From: SLNP01 sp964446435
Lineage (GTDB): Bacteria > Bacteroidota > Bacteroidia > Bacteroidales > VadinHA17
DNA: 64,000 bases
Assembly: GCA_964446435.1 (NCBI GenBank)
Contig: CAYUOS010000001.1
Coordinates: forward strand, 8,099-72,098
Direction: 5' to 3'
Every line of letters starts with the position of its first letter. Position 1 is the stretch's first letter. The notes beneath the pieces were generated by a model. It worked only from the letters and a program-made list of their open reading frames with translations. It ran no database searches and had not been told where the DNA came from. Shown here piece by piece: positions 18,350 to 26,094 of the stretch. A program made the position numbers and the translations under genes.

Positions 18350-20251
18350 ATGAGCGATCCGGTCAGGCATGAATGCGGGATAGCACTTCTGAGACTGCTT
18401 AAGCCCGTTGAGTTCTATATTGAAAAGTATGGAACCTGGAAATACGGACTCGGGAAGATGTACCTGATAATGGAGAAGCAGCGCAACAGGGGTCAGGATG
18501 GAGCAGGACTTGCAGGACTGAAGCTGAATGCCCCGGCAGGGAGAAGGTACATTTTCAGGGAGAGGTCTAACCATTCAGATTCAATAAAGGAGGTCTTTTC
18601 ACGGGTTTACGACGATATCGAACTTGTCAGGGAGAGAGTGCCGGAGGAATCTGAGAATCCGGTATTCCTCAGGGAGGAGATGCCATTTGCATGCGACATC
18701 TACCTTGGTCACCTGAGATACGGAACATTCGGCAACTACAATATTGATTATGTTCATCCGGTAACCAGGGAGAACAACTGGAGGTCGAGGAGCCTGATAC
18801 TTGCAGGAAATTTCAACCTTACCAATGTCGACGAGATATTCGATCACCTGGTGGAGATCGGACAGAATCCTGTCGACTTCTCTGACACCGTTACAGTGCT
18901 TGAGAACCTCGGGCATTTTCTCGATGAGGAGAATGAAAGATTGTACAGGGAGTTCAAGACTCAGGGGTTTTCAAAGAAGGAGATTACCCCTATGATAGAG
19001 AGGGACCTGAACATAGCCACGGTTCTTGAGAGCGCGGCCAGGAGGTGGGACGGGGGTTATGCCATGGCCGGAATAACAGGATTCGGAACAGGCTTCGTGC
19101 TGAGAGACCCGGCGGGAATAAGGCCCGTATTCTGGTATCACGACGATGAGATAGCCATTGCTGCTTCAGAGAGGCCGGTGATTCAGACTGTCTTCAGGAA
19201 GAAGACAGTCGACATAAAGGAGCTAACCCCGGGTCATGCGTTGATTATAAGTGCTTCAGGCTCGGTTAAGGAGGAGAAGGTACTTGACCCTGTTCCGGCA
19301 AGCAAATGCTCATTTGAAAGAATATACTTCTCGAGGGGCACCGACAAGAATATCTACAGGGAGCGAAAGATGCTGGGAGAACTTCTTACCCCCGATGTTC
19401 TGAAAGCAGTCGGTTACGACATAGAGAACACAGTATTCTCGTATATACCGAATACGGCTGAGAGTGCATTCTTCGGACTGGTAAAGGGACTGGAAGATTA
19501 CCTCAACGGATTCAAGGTCGATGCCATCATGAAACAGGGCAACGTTCCGGGCAGGGAGCGTATGGAAGAGATAATGTCGGTCAGGCCCAGGATTGAAAAG
19601 ATAGCAGTAAAGGATGTCAAGCTCAGGACATTCATAACTGAGGATGCTGCCCGTGAGGATCTTGTCGGCCATGTATATGATGTTACATATGGAGTTGTAA
19701 GGAGAGGTGTGGATAATCTTGTTGTGCTTGATGACTCAATTGTAAGGGGAACCACTCTCAAGAACAGCATTATAAGGATACTTGACGGTATTGGGCCGAA
19801 AAAGCTTGTAATTGTATCATCCTCACCGCAGATACGGTATCCCGACTGTTATGGCATTGATATGGCGAGACTTGGTGACTTCATCGCCTTCAGGGCCGCC
19901 ATTTCGATTATACGGGAACAGGGCAGGGAGAGTCTGATTGATGAGGTTTACAGTCAGGCAAAGGCTGAGCTTGGGAAGCCTGTTGGAGAGATGGAGAACG
20001 TTGTCAGGGAGATTTACAGGGGAATCACGGCTTCCGATATTTCCGTCAAGATAGCCTCAATGCTTAAGACACCCGGTATTAAGGCTGAGCTGGAGATAGT
20101 CTATCAGTCAATTGAAAACCTGCATATTGCCTGTCCGGGCCATAAAGGTGACTGGTATTTTTCCGGTAATTATCCCACGCCAGGTGGAAACAGGGTGGTT
20201 AACCGGTCGTTCGTCAATTTTGTTGAGGGAATAGACAGAAGAGCTTACTAG
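18350..20251 (+). CDS. Amidophosphoribosyltransferase-like protein (PurF family, long form)
   Basis: 633 residues, about 130 more than classical PurF. The glutaminase (Ntn) domain carries the nucleophile Cys9 in HECGIALL, so eight residues must be removed to free it, and shows RNRGQDGAGLAG, LGHLRYGT and the PurF-like loop DPAGIRPVFWY. The phosphoribosyltransferase domain has the PRPP-binding motif NLVVLDDSIVRGTTLK at about 455-470. The family reaction makes 5-phosphoribosylamine for purine synthesis. The extra length is spread over both domains and the C-terminus (PGHKGDWYFSGNYPTPGG). Bacteroidetes often carry such a long form besides an ordinary PurF; whether this copy makes purines is not certain. 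Its stop shares the palindrome CTAG with the convergent glsB stop. Confidence 0.85.
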   Translation: MSDPVRHECGIALLRLLKPVEFYIEKYGTWKYGLGKMYLIMEKQRNRGQDGAGLAGLKLNAPAGRRYIFRERSNHSDSIKEVFSRVYDDIELVRERVPEESENPVFLREEMPFACDIYLGHLRYGTFGNYNIDYVHPVTRENNWRSRSLILAGNFNLTNVDEIFDHLVEIGQNPVDFSDTVTVLENLGHFLDEENERLYREFKTQGFSKKEITPMIERDLNIATVLESAARRWDGGYAMAGITGFGTGFVLRDPAGIRPVFWYHDDEIAIAASERPVIQTVFRKKTVDIKELTPGHALIISASGSVKEEKVLDPVPASKCSFERIYFSRGTDKNIYRERKMLGELLTPDVLKAVGYDIENTVFSYIPNTAESAFFGLVKGLEDYLNGFKVDAIMKQGNVPGRERMEEIMSVRPRIEKIAVKDVKLRTFITEDAAREDLVGHVYDVTYGVVRRGVDNLVVLDDSIVRGTTLKNSIIRILDGIGPKKLVIVSSSPQIRYPDCYGIDMARLGDFIAFRAAISIIREQGRESLIDEVYSQAKAELGKPVGEMENVVREIYRGITASDISVKIASMLKTPGIKAELEIVYQSIENLHIACPGHKGDWYFSGNYPTPGGNRVVNRSFVNFVEGIDRRAY

Positions 20252-21195
20252 TCGACCGGGTCAAATTCGAATCCCTCACGGTAGGAGGCGAGGTGACGGT
20301 TAATCTTCTCAACGTAAATGTCTTTTATGGTGATCATTATCCCGGTTTCCTCAACGTTTCCGAAATGGTAATTGATAAAGGTGCCGAATGTCCTCATTGT
20401 TGGCGAAAGGTTCATGTAGGCATTGAAAAGAGGGGGGATGTTTTCTCCAAGTTTTCTCACCTCACATGAGAGAACCTTATAGTCGTAATCATAATCTCCT
20501 GTGAATAGTTGCTTCAGTTCATTCTCATGGAAATCGATTTCGATAGGTTCCTTAGGGACGATAAGGTTGTCGTGATCGCCGAAATGCTTTCGCATAAAGC
20601 AAAGTATCATGTCGCGGGCCTTCTGGTTATAGTGCCTGTACATGGTGACCTTCCCGAACATGTACCTGATATGGGGGGTATTAATGGCAATTGCCCCGAG
20701 GCCGTCCCAGAGATTGTCAAGCGAGAATATGCTCTTCCTGCCCATTGCCTTTGACTGGTATGCCGGTTGTACGAATGATCTGCCCAGTTCCATAAGGTAC
20801 GGATAGTAGTTGTTTCTGAACTCCTCTGAGAAGTGAAAATATGAGTATGATGCCAGCCTTGAAAGGTCATCAGAGGGGTTATGATCATCATTTATGTAGA
20901 ACCTGTAACCGCCTACTATCTCAAGGTTGTCGGGGTCCCATACAATAAGCTGCTTATGAGGATTACGGGAGTCGATGTCGTAACTGTCGATATCAACCTC
21001 CTTTCCCGTTCCTCCTCCCGCACTCCTGAAAGCATGCTCACGAACCCTTCCAACCTCGCGCATCAGCACAGGCGACTCGGTTCCTGTGAAGATGTATACC
21101 TCGTTGTTGCCATTATTGGTCTTTCGCAACAACCTTTCGGAGGTAAGTTCTGCTACTATCTCTTCTACAGGGGTGCGTTGAGCTATGTCGTTCAT
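20248..21195 (-). CDS. glsB: N-acyltransferase of glycine-lipid synthesis (GlsB/OlsB-like, GNAT fold)
   Basis: 315 residues. It matches, from memory, the Bacteroides GlsB family, which joins a 3-hydroxy fatty acid to the amino group of glycine (OlsB does the same with ornithine). Visible family blocks: RKTNNGNNEVYIF, the REVGRVREHAFRSAGGGTG block, ELGRSFVQPAYQS, LDNLWDGLGA and FGKVTMYRHYN. It is encoded 16 bases after the putative O-acyltransferase gene, completing the two-enzyme route. The amino acid used, glycine or ornithine, cannot be decided from sequence alone. The gene ends by sharing CTAG with the purF-like stop. Confidence 0.85.
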   Translation of the reverse strand: MNDIAQRTPVEEIVAELTSERLLRKTNNGNNEVYIFTGTESPVLMREVGRVREHAFRSAGGGTGKEVDIDSYDIDSRNPHKQLIVWDPDNLEIVGGYRFYINDDHNPSDDLSRLASYSYFHFSEEFRNNYYPYLMELGRSFVQPAYQSKAMGRKSIFSLDNLWDGLGAIAINTPHIRYMFGKVTMYRHYNQKARDMILCFMRKHFGDHDNLIVPKEPIEIDFHENELKQLFTGDYDYDYKVLSCEVRKLGENIPPLFNAYMNLSPTMRTFGTFINYHFGNVEETGIMITIKDIYVEKINRHLASYREGFEFDPVD

Positions 21196-21211
21196 CTGTT
21201 GAGTTTTATTG

Positions 21212-22063
21212 TCAGATTTCAGTTTGCCGGCCTTTAGTATCAGTTATTCCCGATTCAAGGTCATAGGACTTTTTCTTCATAAATGCAGCCCACTCAGTGG
21301 CGCTCTTTGTCTTGTCAAATGTCTTCCAGCTTACCGGTTTTCCGAATACGATAAATATCTGCCTTCCTTTCTGGCGAAACATCTCGTCGGGCAGATAGAG
21401 CATCTCGATATTGGTTTTGATGCCAAGACTGGTTCTGAATTTTGCGAGCGAATAGAAGAAGGAGGAATTCCTGCCTGAGAAAAATACGGGAATAATATCC
21501 CTGCGATGCCATACAGCCTTTGTGATAAAGCTCTTCTGCCATCCGGGGTCGGTGATTGTGCCGCCTGTTCTCCGTGAGCATATGCCTGATGGAAAATAGA
21601 GTATCTGGTCATCTGAGGCGTAGGCATTGTCGATTGCCCGAACGGCCTCCCTGTCCTGTACCCCATGCTTGTTAACCGGCAGGAATATCCCTGAAAAGTT
21701 GTTTATGTTCAGCAATAGGTCATTGACCGGGAATTTAACCTTCGGGTAGTACTTCGATACTGCATCAATGAAGACCATGCCGTCGAGCCCTCCCAGCGGA
21801 TGGTTCGAAGCAAATATGTAGCGCCCTGATTGCGGAAGATCATCGGCACCTACCGTCTTGTAGCTGATGCCCATGAAGCTTAGAACGGCTGATACGAACT
21901 CCTTGTCCTTAAGGTGCCCGTATTCTGAAAGAATGAAATTGATTTCGTCCTGGTGAAGAATCCTTTCTAGGTACCTGATGATGAACCCTGGCATCCGCCT
22001 GGCCAGTTTTGGGCTTTTTGATTCAAGCACCCTGCGTACATCGATTCTCTGAGGTTCTTCCAT
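21212..22063 (-). CDS. glsA: O-acyltransferase, PlsC family (GlsA/OlsA-like)
   Basis: 283 residues from the ATG at 22063. A PlsC-type acyltransferase with the block ASNHPLGGLDGM (the NHP-x-GG-x-DG form of the HX4D motif), an FLPVNKHG block and the FPSGICSRR acceptor motif. In glycine- or ornithine-lipid synthesis this enzyme adds a second fatty acid to the hydroxyl of the N-acyl amino acid, and the product sits in the membranes. The frame stays open to 22243, but that extension would overlap mraZ and run through a good promoter at 22105-22136, so the later start is preferred. It is first in a two-gene operon with glsB. Confidence 0.85.
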   Translation of the reverse strand: MEEPQRIDVRRVLESKSPKLARRMPGFIIRYLERILHQDEINFILSEYGHLKDKEFVSAVLSFMGISYKTVGADDLPQSGRYIFASNHPLGGLDGMVFIDAVSKYYPKVKFPVNDLLLNINNFSGIFLPVNKHGVQDREAVRAIDNAYASDDQILYFPSGICSRRTGGTITDPGWQKSFITKAVWHRRDIIPVFFSGRNSSFFYSLAKFRTSLGIKTNIEMLYLPDEMFRQKGRQIFIVFGKPVSWKTFDKTKSATEWAAFMKKKSYDLESGITDTKGRQTEI

Positions 22064-22104
22064 CACTTTTTCAAGGGTGTTCAGCCAGAAGGTTCCGGCC
22101 TTTG

Positions 22105-22136
22105 CAAAGGTAACTGAAAATGATATCTGATGCAAT
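22105..22136 (-). promoter_or_regulatory. Promoter of glsA-glsB
   Basis: On the minus strand ATTG (22136-22133), a 20-base spacer and TACCTTTG (22112-22105) fit the Bacteroidetes consensus. It gives a leader of about 37 bases to the ATG at 22063 and settles that start. Confidence 0.7.
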
Positions 22137-22160
22137 CTGATGCGAAAGTTATTAACAAAG

Positions 22161-22200
22161 TGGAAAAAAATGGAGTAAAGTGGGATAAAGTGGGTAAAAA
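22161..22200. promoter_or_regulatory. Putative MraZ operator: four TGG repeats with 10-base period
   Basis: TGGAAAAAAA, TGGAGTAAAG, TGGGATAAAG, TGGGTAAAAA follow each other without a gap, each TGG one helical turn after the last. MraZ of E. coli binds TGGG-type boxes repeated every 10 bases before its own gene, and mraZ starts 36 bases downstream here. Confidence 0.75.
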
Positions 22201-22202
22201 TA

Positions 22203-22210
22203 TATATTTT
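22203..22210 (+). promoter_or_regulatory. Possible -7 element of the mraZ/dcw promoter
   Basis: TATATTTT resembles TAnnTTTG with the last base changed. It begins three bases after the last MraZ box, so a bound repressor would cover the -33 region. No -33 TTTG is present. Confidence 0.4.
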
Positions 22211-22235
22211 AGCGTTTTGAAACAGGTAAAACGGT

Positions 22236-22700
22236 ATGGCCACATTTATAGGCGATTATCCATGCAAGATTGATGACAAGGGGAGAGTGAACCTTCCCTC
22301 GCCATTCAAGAAGCAGATGCCCACTGCATCGGAGGACCGTTTTGTGGTAAGGAAGGACATCTTTGAGAGCTGCCTTGTGCTTTACACTCTTGATGACTGG
22401 AACCTTCAGCTTGAGAAGATAAGGAGCAGGATCAATCCTTACAATCGTGAACACAACAGGTTTCTGCGTAACTTTTTCATGGCTACTGCCGAGGTGACCC
22501 TTGACAGCAACAGTCGCATGCTGATACCGCGTCGTCTGCTTGAGATGGCTGGTATAAGCAGGGATGTTGTAATGGCCGGGCAGGATGGCCGTATTGAGAT
22601 ATGGCCTGAGGAGTCTTACGGTTCTGCGTCGCTGCCTCCGGGTGATTTTGCTGACCTTGCCGAGAGGCTTTTGGGCGGAGGTACCAATCAAACTGACTAG
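22236..22700 (+). CDS. mraZ: Transcriptional regulator MraZ
   Basis: 154 residues with two SpoVT/AbrB-type swapped-hairpin domains: DDKGRVNLPSPFKKQM in the first and DSNSRMLIPRRLLEMAG in the second, the conserved D-x-x-x-R of the family. MraZ forms a ring and represses its own dcw cluster by binding upstream TGGG boxes; four such boxes lie at 22161-22200. It is the first gene of the 15-kb division cluster, and rsmH follows after 2 bases. The C-terminal 20 residues (ADLAERLLGGGTNQTD) are a non-conserved tail. Confidence 0.96.
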   Translation: MATFIGDYPCKIDDKGRVNLPSPFKKQMPTASEDRFVVRKDIFESCLVLYTLDDWNLQLEKIRSRINPYNREHNRFLRNFFMATAEVTLDSNSRMLIPRRLLEMAGISRDVVMAGQDGRIEIWPEESYGSASLPPGDFADLAERLLGGGTNQTD

Positions 22701-22702
22701 CG

Positions 22703-23599
22703 ATGACGTATCATGTACCTGCCTTGCTCAAACAGAGTGTTGACGGGCTTGATCTGAGGTCCGGAGGGGTCTACGTCGACGTTACATTCGGTGGCGGTGG
22801 CCATTCATCCGCGATATTGTCGAGGCTTGAGGGGGGCAGGCTTATAGCCTTTGATCACGACAGCGATGCAGGGGCGAATGTTATTTCAGACGAACGGTTA
22901 CTGTTTCTGGCTCAGAATTTCAGGTTTCTGAGGAACAATCTGGTTTATCATGGTATTGAGAAGATTGACGGGCTGATTGCCGATCTGGGGGTGTCGTTTC
23001 ATCAGTTTGATGTTCCTGAGCGAGGCTTTTCATTTCGCTTTGACGGACCTCTCGACATGAGGATGAACCGTGACGGCAGCCTGACGGCGGCGTCGGTTCT
23101 CAACAGCTACGCTGAAGAGAGGCTCGCTGATATCTTTTACAGGTATGGTGAGATAAGCACATCGAGAGCTGTTGCGAGGGCTCTTGTGGCAGCGAGGGAG
23201 TCATCGCCGCTTGTTGCGGTTGGAGATCTTATTTCAGCCGTAAAAGCCCTGGTTCCCCCGAAAACTGCGAACAAGTTTCTGGCGAAGCTATTTCAGGCAT
23301 TGCGGATTGAGGTCAACAGCGAACTTGACAGTCTGAAGGAGATGTTGCGGCAGGCACTTGAGATGCTGGTTCCGGGAGGCAGGCTGGTGGTGATAACCTA
23401 CCATTCACTGGAGGACCGGCTGGTTAAGAATTTTATGAGAAGCGGATCTTTTGAGGGAGATATTGAGAAGGATTTTTACGGTAATGTGCAGACGCCGTTC
23501 AGGATTATTACCAAACGTGCCATTGTTGCGGGCGAGGAGGAGATTGCTGCCAACCCGAGGGCCAGGAGTGCGAAGCTGAGAATAGCTGAAAAGATTTGA
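22703..23599 (+). CDS. rsmH: 16S rRNA (cytosine(1402)-N4)-methyltransferase
   Basis: 298 residues, normal length. The S-adenosylmethionine site is seen in VYVDVTFGGGGHSSAIL near the N-terminus, with IDGLIADLGVSFHQFD and the RGFSFRFDGPLDMRMN block typical of RsmH (MraW), and VITYHSLEDRLVKNF near the C-terminus. It methylates N4 of C1402 in the ribosomal P site. Its stop overlaps the ftsL start as TGATG, indicating coupled translation. Confidence 0.97.
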   Translation: MTYHVPALLKQSVDGLDLRSGGVYVDVTFGGGGHSSAILSRLEGGRLIAFDHDSDAGANVISDERLLFLAQNFRFLRNNLVYHGIEKIDGLIADLGVSFHQFDVPERGFSFRFDGPLDMRMNRDGSLTAASVLNSYAEERLADIFYRYGEISTSRAVARALVAARESSPLVAVGDLISAVKALVPPKTANKFLAKLFQALRIEVNSELDSLKEMLRQALEMLVPGGRLVVITYHSLEDRLVKNFMRSGSFEGDIEKDFYGNVQTPFRIITKRAIVAGEEEIAANPRARSAKLRIAEKI

Positions 23600-23961
23600 T
23601 GATGGAGGAGAAGAATAACGGAAAGAAGAAGGCGCAAAAGGGCAGGCCGGGGCTGATCAGGGAGCTGATGAGCGGAAGCCTGCTGTCTGACAAGATTATC
23701 CTTAAGAACCTGGGATACATTGTTTTCCTGACATTCCTGGGGGCTGTATACATTGCCAGCAGGTTTCATGCCGAGAATCTTGTGCGCAGGATTACGAGGC
23801 TGCAGAATGAGGTAAAGGAACTGAGGGCAGATGCCTTGTCTACCTCTGCCGAGCTGATGCAGGCCTCGAGGCAGTCGGAGGTAACCAGGCTTATAAGGGA
23901 ACGGGGCCTGGGACTTGAGGAGCTTACTGAACCGCCGTACAGGCTGGTGGTAAAGAAATGA
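23599..23961 (+). CDS. ftsL: FtsL-like cell division protein
   Basis: 120 residues. A charged, Lys-rich N-terminus precedes one membrane segment (LGYIVFLTFLGAVYIASRF) and a periplasmic coiled coil (RRITRLQNEVKELRADALS). Position between rsmH and ftsI, size and topology identify it; the sequence itself is poorly conserved. FtsL forms a complex with FtsB and FtsQ that activates FtsW-FtsI. The ATG at 23599 overlaps the rsmH stop by one base and is preferred over a TTG at 23596. The ftsI gene follows directly. Confidence 0.88.
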   Translation: MMEEKNNGKKKAQKGRPGLIRELMSGSLLSDKIILKNLGYIVFLTFLGAVYIASRFHAENLVRRITRLQNEVKELRADALSTSAELMQASRQSEVTRLIRERGLGLEELTEPPYRLVVKK

Positions 23962-26094
23962 ATGCGTATGTCGAAGCGTGATGAGATAGTAATGCGGAGC
24001 GGAATAATCTACCTGGTGGTGGTGCTGCTTTCTGTTGCAGTGCTTGCCAGGATCATCATACTTCAGTTTGTGCAGAGGGAGAAATGGGAGGCGATGGGTG
24101 AGTCTTATATTTTCAAGAAGGACATCATACAGGCGAACCGGGGAGACATACTTGCATATGACGGCAGGTTGCTTGCCAGCTCGGTGCCTTACTATACGGT
24201 TTATATGGACACCCGCAGTACCGGAATGGCCGACTCGGTATGGGTAAAGGGGATCGACGGTCTCGCTTCAGGACTGTCCTCGGTCTTCGGTGACAAGTCG
24301 GCGGCTGCCTGGAAGGCAGACCTGACTGCTGCGAGGAGCAGGGGTGAAAGGTATTACCTGATAAAGAGGCATGTAAGCCATTCAAACCTGAAGAGACTTC
24401 AGCAACTGCCCATTTTCAGGCATGGCCAGTACAGGGGAGGGCTTCTGACACGACCCGAGAACAGGCGCATACTTCCCAACATTGAGTTGGCGTCGAGAAC
24501 GATAGGGTACCTTACCGAGGGGAGCAGTGGCAATGTTGTAGGTCTTGAGGGTGCTTTCGACCGCGATCTTTCGGGATCAAACGGGGCAGTGATGATGCAG
24601 AGGCTCACCGGCGGCGACTGGTTTCCCGTCAGTGACAACCGCGATGTGCTCACCAGGGATGGGAATGACATAATCACAACAATTGATCTCGACCTTCAGG
24701 ATGTGGCACACAGCGCTCTGCTGGGGCAGCTCAGGAGGCACAATGCCCACCATGGTACAGCGGTGCTGATGGAGGTCAGAACCGGTGATATAAAGGCGAT
24801 AGTTAACCTCGAGATCAGGGATGGAAGGTACCGTGAGGTTTACAACTATGCGATTGGCGAGAGCACTGAACCCGGTTCAACCTTTAAGCTTCCTGCACTG
24901 ATGGCAGCGCTTGAGGAGGGGTCTGTTGACCTTGATGATATCATTGACACCGGTGACGGAACAATAAGATTCTACGACAAGATAATACGTGACTCGAGAC
25001 AGGGTGGGCACGGGAAGCTCACTGTTCAGCAGGTGTTTGAAATGTCGTCGAATGTCGGAATGGCTAAGATCATACACGAGACATTCAAGGATAAGCCGAG
25101 GGTGTTTGTCGACAGGCTCTACTCGATGAAGCTCAACGACAGACTCGGTATACAGATTAAGGGAGAGGGCTCTCCGCTCATCAGGTACCCGGGAGACAAG
25201 CTCTGGTCGGGTCTCTCGCTTCCAATGATGTCGCATGGCTACGAGGTGCAGCAAACACCACTGCAGATACTTACCTTCTACAATGCCGTGGCGAACAACG
25301 GGAAGATGGTAAAGCCCAGGTTTGTGAGTGCTGTGGCCTATCACGGGGATATTATGAAGGAGTTTCCTACAGAGGTGATAACCACATCTATAAGCTCACG
25401 TTCGACAGTATCAAAAGCAAGAAAGATGCTTGAGGGTGTTGTGGAAAACGGAACAGCCACGAACCTCAGGAATGCCAACTACTCTATTGCAGGCAAGACA
25501 GGAACGGCACAGATAGCGAATGAGAAATATGGCTACAGGCAGGGATCGAGCGTATCATACCAGGCATCATTTGTCGGTTATTTTCCTGCCGACAATCCGC
25601 TTTTCTCATGCATAGTCGTGGTCAATGCTCCCTCGAACTCAATCTATTACGGCAATCTTGTAGCAGGGCCGGTATTCAGGGAGATAGCCGACAAGGTCTA
25701 TTCGAAGTATTTCTACCGGTTTCATGATGCAGCGAGAGACGAGCAGGCACCTGCGGTCAGGCTTGCCATTGCACAGCCTGAAATTGGAGGAGGCTATGGA
25801 GAGGATGTAATTCGGACTATCAGGGACCTGAAATTGAATATACGGAACATGCCATCGTCTGAGTGGATAATGGCAAGACGCGTAAATGACACAATAAGGC
25901 TCAGGCCCCTGATTATGGAAGATGGGGTGATTCCCGATATCAGGGGGATGAGCCTCAGGGATGCCCTATATCTTCTTGAGAACTCGGGGTGGCATGTGAA
26001 ATACAGCGGTTCCGGAAGGGTGACCAAGCAGTCGCCTGCAGGCGGAAGCCGCCTGAAGAGAGGGGCAACAGTATATATAGAACTTGATATATGA
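23962..26094 (+). CDS. ftsI: Division-specific transpeptidase (class B PBP) with PASTA domain
   Basis: 710 residues. One membrane anchor (SGIIYLVVVLLSVAVLARIIIL), a PBP dimerisation domain, then the transpeptidase with the active serine in STEPGSTFKLPAL (SxxK, about residue 306), SSN in EMSSNVGMAK and KTG in AGKTGTAQIA. A C-terminal PASTA domain (DIRGMSLRDALYLLENSGW, about 650-710) follows, which E. coli FtsI lacks but Bacteroidetes PBPs usually carry. It cross-links septal peptidoglycan with FtsW. It overlaps murE by ATGA. Confidence 0.97.
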   Translation: MRMSKRDEIVMRSGIIYLVVVLLSVAVLARIIILQFVQREKWEAMGESYIFKKDIIQANRGDILAYDGRLLASSVPYYTVYMDTRSTGMADSVWVKGIDGLASGLSSVFGDKSAAAWKADLTAARSRGERYYLIKRHVSHSNLKRLQQLPIFRHGQYRGGLLTRPENRRILPNIELASRTIGYLTEGSSGNVVGLEGAFDRDLSGSNGAVMMQRLTGGDWFPVSDNRDVLTRDGNDIITTIDLDLQDVAHSALLGQLRRHNAHHGTAVLMEVRTGDIKAIVNLEIRDGRYREVYNYAIGESTEPGSTFKLPALMAALEEGSVDLDDIIDTGDGTIRFYDKIIRDSRQGGHGKLTVQQVFEMSSNVGMAKIIHETFKDKPRVFVDRLYSMKLNDRLGIQIKGEGSPLIRYPGDKLWSGLSLPMMSHGYEVQQTPLQILTFYNAVANNGKMVKPRFVSAVAYHGDIMKEFPTEVITTSISSRSTVSKARKMLEGVVENGTATNLRNANYSIAGKTGTAQIANEKYGYRQGSSVSYQASFVGYFPADNPLFSCIVVVNAPSNSIYYGNLVAGPVFREIADKVYSKYFYRFHDAARDEQAPAVRLAIAQPEIGGGYGEDVIRTIRDLKLNIRNMPSSEWIMARRVNDTIRLRPLIMEDGVIPDIRGMSLRDALYLLENSGWHVKYSGSGRVTKQSPAGGSRLKRGATVYIELDI

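Noticed and set aside
20259..20276. TTCGAATCC-like string resembling a tRNA T arm
   Set aside because: It lies inside the last codons of glsB, and no acceptor stem, D arm or anticodon arm can be formed around it.
22064..22243. 60-codon N-terminal extension of glsA
   Set aside because: It runs through a good glsA promoter and the MraZ boxes and overlaps mraZ; the conserved part begins after the ATG at 22063.
22209..22691. 160-codon minus-strand frame opposite mraZ
   Set aside because: It mirrors mraZ on the other strand, has no recognisable domain and would share the mraZ promoter region.
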